Shown here: in pieces, positions 31,349 to 36,164 of the stretch | Position numbering within the stretch: the stretch's first letter is position 1 | Layout: each line of letters opens with the position of its first letter | Origin: Chitinophagaceae bacterium | GTDB taxonomy: Bacteria > Bacteroidota > Bacteroidia > Chitinophagales > Chitinophagaceae | NCBI GenBank assembly: GCA_025923075.1 | Contig: JAICGN010000034.1 | Location: forward strand, 1-36,164 | Direction of reading: 5' to 3' | Length of the DNA: 36,164 bases | The notes under the pieces: model-generated | The model's input: the letters and a program-made list of their open reading frames with translations, nothing else | Databases searched by the model: none | Told to the model about the DNA's origin: nothing | Translations under genes and position numbers: made by a program

Positions 31349-32134
31349 ATGAATTCCATTACAATTTCCCCCCGAAAAAAGACAATACAGTCAGCTTGGA
31401 ATGATCCTGCCATTCCATTGGTCTCTGTTCTTGTTCATGAATTAAGAAACCCGCTGACCAATATCATATTAACCGTTCATTTACTTGAATCCAAAGTATT
31501 GGATGATAATGATAGAATGTACATGGATATAATTAAGCGCAGCTCGACAAAGATCAATGACCTGATAAATGATCTTATTAAAGGGCAACATGAACAGGAA
31601 ATACAAATGGAGGAATATTCGCTTCATCAATTGCTTGATGAAGTGATCGAAATGGCAAGTGATAAGATCATACTTAAAAACGTTGTGGTTAAAAAAAGTT
31701 ATGCCCCACGAGATCTCAAAATAAAATTGGACATGCCGAAAATAAAAATTGCTTTGACAAATATTATTATCAATGCAATTGACGCCATGAGTTCAGAAAA
31801 TGGGTTATTGAAACTTAGTACCGAAATAATTAAGGGTAGATGTGCAGTGTCGATTCATGACAATGGCTGTGGAATAAGCAAAGAAAATTTGCCATTAATA
31901 TTTAATCCTTATTTTACGAATAAACAAAACGGAGTCGGAGTTGGATTGGCGGCAACAAAGGATATTCTCCAATCAAATCATGTAGCTGTAAAAGTAGAAT
32001 CGATGATAGGGCAGGGCACAAGATTCATCCTGCTATTCGGAAAAAATAATAGGCTCGGCGGAAGAAGGTTAAAAATTTCTCAGCGTCCAGTTTGCCGGAA
32101 TACTAGTCTTATCCCACTTGCGTGCGAAGCCTGA
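31349..32134 (+). CDS. Sensor-less histidine kinase (HisKA + HATPase)
   Basis: A 261-residue cytoplasmic protein with no membrane segment. The phosphorylation-site helix is LVHELRNPLTNIILTVH with His30. The HATPase domain has the N box IALTNIIINAIDAM, the G1 box DNGCGI, the F box NPYFTNKQ, the G2 box GVGVGLA, and the closing GTRFILLFG. It lacks a PAS, HAMP or other input domain, and no response regulator is adjacent, so its signal probably comes from a partner protein. The tail after residue 234 (NNRLGGRRLKISQRPVCRN) is basic and atypical. The kinase may be an orphan. Confidence 0.9.
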   Translation: MNSITISPRKKTIQSAWNDPAIPLVSVLVHELRNPLTNIILTVHLLESKVLDDNDRMYMDIIKRSSTKINDLINDLIKGQHEQEIQMEEYSLHQLLDEVIEMASDKIILKNVVVKKSYAPRDLKIKLDMPKIKIALTNIIINAIDAMSSENGLLKLSTEIIKGRCAVSIHDNGCGISKENLPLIFNPYFTNKQNGVGVGLAATKDILQSNHVAVKVESMIGQGTRFILLFGKNNRLGGRRLKISQRPVCRNTSLIPLACEA

Positions 32135-32156
32135 AAAAAACAAAGAGAATTTTAAA

Positions 32157-32173
32157 CTTCAGGACTCCTGAAG
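32157..32173 (+). terminator. Palindrome downstream of the histidine kinase
   Basis: CTTCAGGA-C-TCCTGAAG is a perfect inverted repeat 23 nt after the stop, giving a 6-bp stem with a 5-nt loop. A good T-run does not follow, so termination is weakly supported. The rest of the 234-nt gap before 32369 shows no gene. Confidence 0.4.
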
Positions 32174-32368
32174 AACGAAATCTTTTCTGTCGCATCATCC
32201 ATGTTATAATCTGGCGGGTACTAAATTGAAAGTAAACAGCTGATCAATTGAACGGAGATGCTAACGGACCAACCGCGCCAGCGATTCAATCATTTCGTTT
32301 AACTTAAATTTACATTGCTGTGTTTTTGACTTATTGATAAATGGGATTCACCTAAAGAAAACTCTCCA

Positions 32369-33931
32369 ATGAAATATCTTTTATTAATCTCATTGCCGGT
32401 TTTATTTTTTAGCTTTTCTGCATTCCCTCAAAAAAAATATTATTTCAGGAATACGGAAACTAATCCTGATGAAGCAGACGGCAGCAAACAGCATCCCTTT
32501 ATTTCGTTAGCAGCATTTTCAAAACTTAAATTAAAGCCCGGCGATACAGTATTTTTCTGGAGTGGCAATGTTTTTAGTGGAACCATCCATCTCCGCGACA
32601 TCCATGGAGCCCGGCAGAAGCCAATTGTATTTACTTCTTATGGAAAACGGAAAGCTGAAATACATTCAGGCGATAAGGAAGCTTTTGTAATTACGGGAAG
32701 TAGTAATTTTTTGATCAGTGATCTTATTGTGATTGGCTTTGGTCGTAAAGCAGGCAATAGAACCGATGGAGTGAAACTGGTTAACTGCAATTCTATAAAA
32801 ATCAGGAACCTGGAAATAGCAGGATTTCAGAAATCCGGTTTGCAGTTATTTAATTGTCGTGATGCTGAAATCAGGGGAGTGGTGGCACAGGATAATGGCA
32901 TGGCAGGCATCCTGGTCGAAGGTGATTATCAAAAACGATTATCAGAAAAAATTCATATTGTCAACTGCAATGCTGATAACAATCCCGGTGACCCGACAAA
33001 TGTTACCAACCACAGCGGCAATGGAATTCTTGTGGGTAATTCCAAAAATGTGCTGATCGAATATTGTACCGCCACCAATAACGGCTGGGATATGCCGCGA
33101 ATCGGCAATGGTCCTGTCGGTATTTGGGCCTATGAAGCCGACTCTTTAATTATTCAACATTGTATTTCTTACAGGAATAAAACGGCCCCCGGTGCTGCCG
33201 ATGGAGGCGGCTTTGATCTTGATGGCGGCGTCACCAACTCTATTATTCAATATTGTCTTTCTTATGAAAATGAAGGCGCGGGCTATGGTATTTTTGAATA
33301 CAATGGTGCAGGCAAATGGAAAAATAATATTGTCCGCTATTGTATAAGCGTCAATGATGGTAGAAAAACTGACTATGCTTCCGGAATGTATATTTGGAAT
33401 GGATGGCGTGTTGATTCAATGTTCACTGATTTTTATGCGTACAATAATTTTTTTTATAATGATACAAAATATGCATTCAGTTTTGCATCGGAGGGGCAGC
33501 ATAAGCGATTTTATTTTCTAAATAATGTTTTTGTTTCCTCGGATAGCAGTGACCTATATTATGGGATTGATAGCAGCAGAACCGATGTTTTTCTTGGCAA
33601 CGTATGGATGAGAAAAAGCGGTGGGTTCATGCAAAATGGTTTCAGCAACCTGGAACAATGGGCAAGGTCAACCGGATACGAAATCAAGGACAGTAAATTT
33701 TATGGAATTGGATTTGACAAAATGATTTTTGATCTTCCGAAATACACCGATATAACCGATCCATATAGTTTCAAAACAAATCCAATGCTGCGATCGGTTT
33801 GCAATAATATTTTATGGAACAAAGGGCTTGATTTAAAGAAAATGTTTGGGATTGACCCAGGGAAAAAAGATTTCTTCGGCAACCCTTTTCCAAATGGTGG
33901 TTCCGAACCGGGAGTTTGTGAAATCAAATAA
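32369..33931 (+). CDS. Secreted right-handed parallel beta-helix protein
   Basis: A 520-residue secreted protein with signal MKYLLLISLPVLFFSFSAFP. The mature part shows PbH1-type repeats: short strands with Asn-rich or hydrophobic turns, for example NSIKIRNLEIAGFQKSGLQL, CRDAEIRGVVAQDNGMAGIL, KIHIVNCNADNN and VLIEYCTATNNG, about 95-300. Such helices are common in polysaccharide lyases, hydrolases and adhesins. Conserved catalytic residues cannot be assigned by eye. The C-terminal part ends ...NPFPNGGSEPGVCEIK, a frequent ending of these secreted proteins. It converges with the methyltransferase gene across a 17-nt gap containing AACCTATAGGTT. Confidence 0.82.
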   Translation: MKYLLLISLPVLFFSFSAFPQKKYYFRNTETNPDEADGSKQHPFISLAAFSKLKLKPGDTVFFWSGNVFSGTIHLRDIHGARQKPIVFTSYGKRKAEIHSGDKEAFVITGSSNFLISDLIVIGFGRKAGNRTDGVKLVNCNSIKIRNLEIAGFQKSGLQLFNCRDAEIRGVVAQDNGMAGILVEGDYQKRLSEKIHIVNCNADNNPGDPTNVTNHSGNGILVGNSKNVLIEYCTATNNGWDMPRIGNGPVGIWAYEADSLIIQHCISYRNKTAPGAADGGGFDLDGGVTNSIIQYCLSYENEGAGYGIFEYNGAGKWKNNIVRYCISVNDGRKTDYASGMYIWNGWRVDSMFTDFYAYNNFFYNDTKYAFSFASEGQHKRFYFLNNVFVSSDSSDLYYGIDSSRTDVFLGNVWMRKSGGFMQNGFSNLEQWARSTGYEIKDSKFYGIGFDKMIFDLPKYTDITDPYSFKTNPMLRSVCNNILWNKGLDLKKMFGIDPGKKDFFGNPFPNGGSEPGVCEIK

Positions 33932-33948
33932 CGAACCTATAGGTTTGG

Positions 33949-34803
33949 TCAACTAGAATGAACATTTTCTAAAAGACAAACTCCTGACCAGGGAAAAGGG
34001 CGGCGTGGACCCGGAGGCTCAGGCATTTCTGCATACGCTTTCAATTCATCATTAAGCCTGTTTAGGTTGGCAGCAGCTTTCAAATTTGATTTTGATTCAA
34101 TATGTTTCCATCCATATTTTTCAAAAAACTCTTCTCCTTCTTCCGGTGCAAACTGGAAGGTAGCGCCGCTTCCTTTTAAAGCGGGTTGCATTTCTTTTTT
34201 TATCATTTCTAAAAGAGCAGCGGAACTCAAATCAAAAACCCAGCGACGAAAATGGTTTTGTGCAGAAAGATCTAACGAAAGTTCCGCAACCTGTTCGTAA
34301 GCCAGGTAGATGATTAATCCTTCTGTTGCCACCAGGGCCTTTTTACATTCATTGTTTAATTGCTGAAACAATCCATTCCTTGCTTTCCTGTCTGACAGAT
34401 CGAGAGCAATACTTCTGTACGCACATTTGGGTTTTTCATGTTGAAGGATCTCGTTTTTATAATTGATCATGGCGGGCAGGTCAACATCTAACCACTCTAA
34501 TGTTTTTGGTAATTGCATTCTGTAAGCTCTTGCATCAAGACCGGCAGCGAGGTTGACGATCATATCATATCCCTGTTCAACATGCTGCTTAATGTATTCA
34601 TCAAACAAATAAATTCTTGCTACAAAGGACCAGCTGTTCTGCCGGCTGAAACCGATCGCGTCGGCAATTTGCTTGCCTTTTTCACCGGCGAGTCTGCGAG
34701 CTAAAGGATCATGAAAAACTGCGTCAGCTCTTTCACTTTCTTCAGCTCTGAAAATGGCAACCCATCTTGCAGTGTCCGAAATATTTTCTACCAGCTGATT
34801 CAT
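33949..34803 (-). CDS. Class I SAM methyltransferase, LCMT/PPM1 family
   Basis: A 284-residue cytoplasmic protein of the leucine carboxyl methyltransferase-like family (PF04072), which includes many bacterial methyltransferases of unknown substrate. Signs are ISDTARWVAIFRAEESERADAVFHDPLARRLAG at the N-terminus (in two motifs), FDEYIKQ, and SAM-binding VNLAAGLDARAYRM. They are followed by EWLDVDLPAMINYKNEIL with the acidic ribose contact, and LVATEGLIIYLAYEQ after motif IV. The family fits well; the substrate is unknown. Confidence 0.9.
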   Translation of the reverse strand: MNQLVENISDTARWVAIFRAEESERADAVFHDPLARRLAGEKGKQIADAIGFSRQNSWSFVARIYLFDEYIKQHVEQGYDMIVNLAAGLDARAYRMQLPKTLEWLDVDLPAMINYKNEILQHEKPKCAYRSIALDLSDRKARNGLFQQLNNECKKALVATEGLIIYLAYEQVAELSLDLSAQNHFRRWVFDLSSAALLEMIKKEMQPALKGSGATFQFAPEEGEEFFEKYGWKHIESKSNLKAAANLNRLNDELKAYAEMPEPPGPRRPFPWSGVCLLENVHSS

Positions 34804-34943
34804 GACTGGTGAAGGTAGAAAATTATTATGAGCAGGGCTGAGGTGCTACGCTAATACTTCTGTTGCGACGTCCTGTTTATCGTTCTGTTTAATTGAAAAA
34901 TTTAGTCACAGCCCAGTAAAACAAATACGTCTGTTTGCTGAAT

Positions 34944-35762
34944 TTAGTTTTCGATTTCAATTACTAACGTTGCCTTAAAAGACGATAATTCATTAGGTCT
35001 TGTTTCCGATTTGGGGATAGTGACAAAGGCTAAGGTTTCTTTTCCATATTTCTTACTCAATATGTTGCTTTTTTCCATGTCATAACGAATCTCGTCTCGT
35101 CTCACCAATTTGTTAATTTCTTCGAGATTTATTTTCTTATCGTCGATAAACACATGCGTAAGCTTGCCAATAACAATTATATCGGTTCTACTCGTTGCTA
35201 AACCAATCTCTCCATCTAGTGGCAAATAAACTTTGTCATTACCGTGCTTTAACTGGTCAAATTTTTGCTGTCTGAGATCTGAAGCAACGGCCTCATCGAA
35301 AGCCAGTTTAATTACAGCGGGCCCGTGGACACCTTCCTTGACTGGAGCATGTGCTGATACAGTAGAAGATAGAACGCTTTGATCTTTTGCCATCCAGAAA
35401 ATTTTGACGTCATAATTCCATATCACTGTTTCGGAAGCTTCGCCATGGCTTGTATCAGGTTTGGCGGGATTGTTACTCAATCCTGATCCATTTCTTTTAT
35501 AGCCAGGTTTTACAATCTCGATGGGTATTGATTTGCGACTCTTAATAAGCTCATACGGAACTACAATTTTAAAGTATCCATTTTCGTCTGATGTCGTAGT
35601 TATGCCAAGGGAATCATTATATAAAATAGCAGAGGATAAGGCTTTTAGTGTTTCTCTATCGGCAACTACTCCCTCTACAATGTAAATCTTGTCAATTGGT
35701 CGCATTTGCGAATGAGAATAGGAAGCTATCAGCAATGAAACGAACATGGTAACGATTCTCAT
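34944..35762 (-). CDS. Secreted protein with carboxypeptidase-regulatory-like domain
   Basis: A 272-residue exported protein with signal MRIVTMFVSLLIASYSHSQ. The segment IYIVEGVVADRETLKALSSAI, TTTSDENGYFKIVVP and ISIEIVKPGYK (about 28-90) resembles the CarboxypepD-regulatory beta-sandwich found at the start of TonB-dependent receptors and other Bacteroidota envelope proteins. The remaining 180 residues lack a recognisable domain. There is no TonB plug or barrel, so it is not a receptor itself. The 140 nt between this gene and the methyltransferase contain a short dispersed motif (34856-34873). Confidence 0.7.
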   Translation of the reverse strand: MRIVTMFVSLLIASYSHSQMRPIDKIYIVEGVVADRETLKALSSAILYNDSLGITTTSDENGYFKIVVPYELIKSRKSIPIEIVKPGYKRNGSGLSNNPAKPDTSHGEASETVIWNYDVKIFWMAKDQSVLSSTVSAHAPVKEGVHGPAVIKLAFDEAVASDLRQQKFDQLKHGNDKVYLPLDGEIGLATSRTDIIVIGKLTHVFIDDKKINLEEINKLVRRDEIRYDMEKSNILSKKYGKETLAFVTIPKSETRPNELSSFKATLVIEIEN

Positions 35763-35984
35763 AATGCTGTCAAGATTAAGGTTTAGAATTTATGTTTTTA
35801 AAGACCGCTTCTGGTTGTACCTAATTTTCGGCTCTGCTCAAGTTGTTGTTCCAAATTTAGCTACTATTCAAAAGGAAATGGAACAAGTTGAATAGAATTG
35901 TTGTAGTACAAGAATGCGACGCAATAAAAGTTCAATAATAGCAGTGCAATTGGGCTCATAATTATTCTTTCTATTGATTAGATT

Positions 35985-36106
35985 GCTTCGGTCGACTTAA
36001 TATTCTTAACATTTGTAGTAAGTCTCATCGGCCTCGCAATGACATGCTTCGGCAGACGGAGCACTTTTATTATTTCTAGTGAACTTGGTCGGCCTCGCAA
36101 GGAAGC
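35985..36106. repeat. Two tandem 61-bp repeat units
   Basis: Units 35985-36045 and 36046-36106 share GCTTCGG at the start and TCGGCCTCGCAA at the same offset (36028 and 36089), both exactly 61 bp apart, with a diverged middle. Motifs of this type (CGGCCTCGCAATGA) are typical of interspersed repeats. The second unit supplies the -33 TTG (36085-36087) of the next promoter. Confidence 0.6.
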
Positions 36107-36115
36107 TTACCTTTG
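36085..36115 (+). promoter_or_regulatory. Promoter of the truncated terminal gene
   Basis: TTG (36085-36087), 20 nt, then TACCTTTG (36108-36115), a near-ideal Bacteroidota promoter. The ATG is at 36122, so the transcript would be leaderless or nearly so. Confidence 0.6.
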
Positions 36116-36121
36116 CGCCCT

Positions 36122-36164
36122 ATGACAATCGAAAAATTGAATGATATGCGGTCTCGCATTGCCG
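36122..36164 (+). CDS. Start of a gene cut by the window end, possibly peptide chain release factor 2
   Basis: Only 14 codons are visible: MTIEKLNDMRSRIA. A strong promoter with a -7 box sits 6 nt upstream, so the start is well supported. The pattern (Met, Thr/Ser, then a charged amphipathic helix ending in SR-x-A) is compatible with the first helix of RF2 (prfB) in this phylum, but too short to decide. Confidence 0.45.
   Translation, partial: MTIEKLNDMRSRIA

Larger units (their letters stand above)
35763..36121. other. Non-coding region between divergent genes
   Basis: This 359-nt stretch holds no convincing gene on either strand. The left third is AT-rich and should carry the promoter of the minus-strand gene starting at 35762. 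The right part holds two imperfect 61-bp repeat units and the predicted promoter of the truncated gene at the window end. Confidence 0.6.

Noticed and set aside
35917-35964. Short frame of 15 codons in the 359-nt non-coding region
   Set aside because: Too short, no start signal, and overlaps AT-rich promoter-like sequence.
35985-36106. CRISPR-like direct repeats
   Set aside because: Only two degenerate units with no conserved short repeat and spacer pattern and no cas genes.

Overview
The window looks like an ordinary chromosomal stretch of a Bacteroidota bacterium, most likely family Chitinophagaceae. The evidence is: moderate-to-low GC; many Bacteroidota-style -7 boxes (TAnnTTTG) close to starts and almost no Shine-Dalgarno sequences; Gram-negative lipid A synthesis (LpxK); several families largely confined to the phylum (DUF4249, DUF3822, DUF2027-Smr); and many short lipoprotein or secretory signal peptides. 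No tRNA, rRNA operon, CRISPR array, prophage or transposase was seen. An RNase P RNA gene (rnpB) is present. Both window edges cut genes: the primary sigma factor at the left, and an unidentified gene (possibly release factor 2) at the right.

Layout. 1-5035 (+): end of rpoD with a strong terminator, a DUF4249 lipoprotein, trxB, folB, a MoaD/ThiS-like sulfur carrier closely followed by a cytoplasmic Asp-box beta-propeller, and a small membrane protein. 5121-6479 (-): a MATE exporter. 6655-12705 (+): a housekeeping run of DUF3822, rsmD, 5-formyl-THF cyclo-ligase, lpxK, RNase R and a polyprenyl diphosphate synthase, with overlapping or nearly touching genes. 12702-18173: a small membrane protein (-), an APC amino-acid permease, a DUF2027-Smr protein, rnpB, a lipoprotein starting 12 nt after rnpB, and a CPBP-family membrane protein (-).

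18278-26417 is more accessory: lipoproteins, a YqaE/Pmp3 protein, an Asp/Glu racemase-like protein, a secreted Ppx/GppA-like protein, a 53-aa membrane protein, a Tat-exported Dabb protein, a Tat-exported TIM-barrel isomerase, a FAS1 protein and a fatty-acid desaturase. 26495-35762 holds envelope or secreted enzymes (GH172/DUF2961, dienelactone hydrolase, alpha/beta hydrolase plus double VOC protein, FKBP, parallel beta-helix), a sensor-less histidine kinase and an LCMT-type methyltransferase. The final 359 nt is non-coding and carries two 61-bp repeat units.

I did not find a clear multi-gene defence or mobile system. The best leads are: a dispersed-repeat-like palindrome forming the P12 arm of RNase P RNA; short GC-rich palindromes that supply terminators and even stop codons; the ubiquitin-like/propeller pair; an exported actin-fold (Ppx/GppA) protein; and a racemase lacking the first catalytic position. 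All identifications are from reading motifs; no database search was run.
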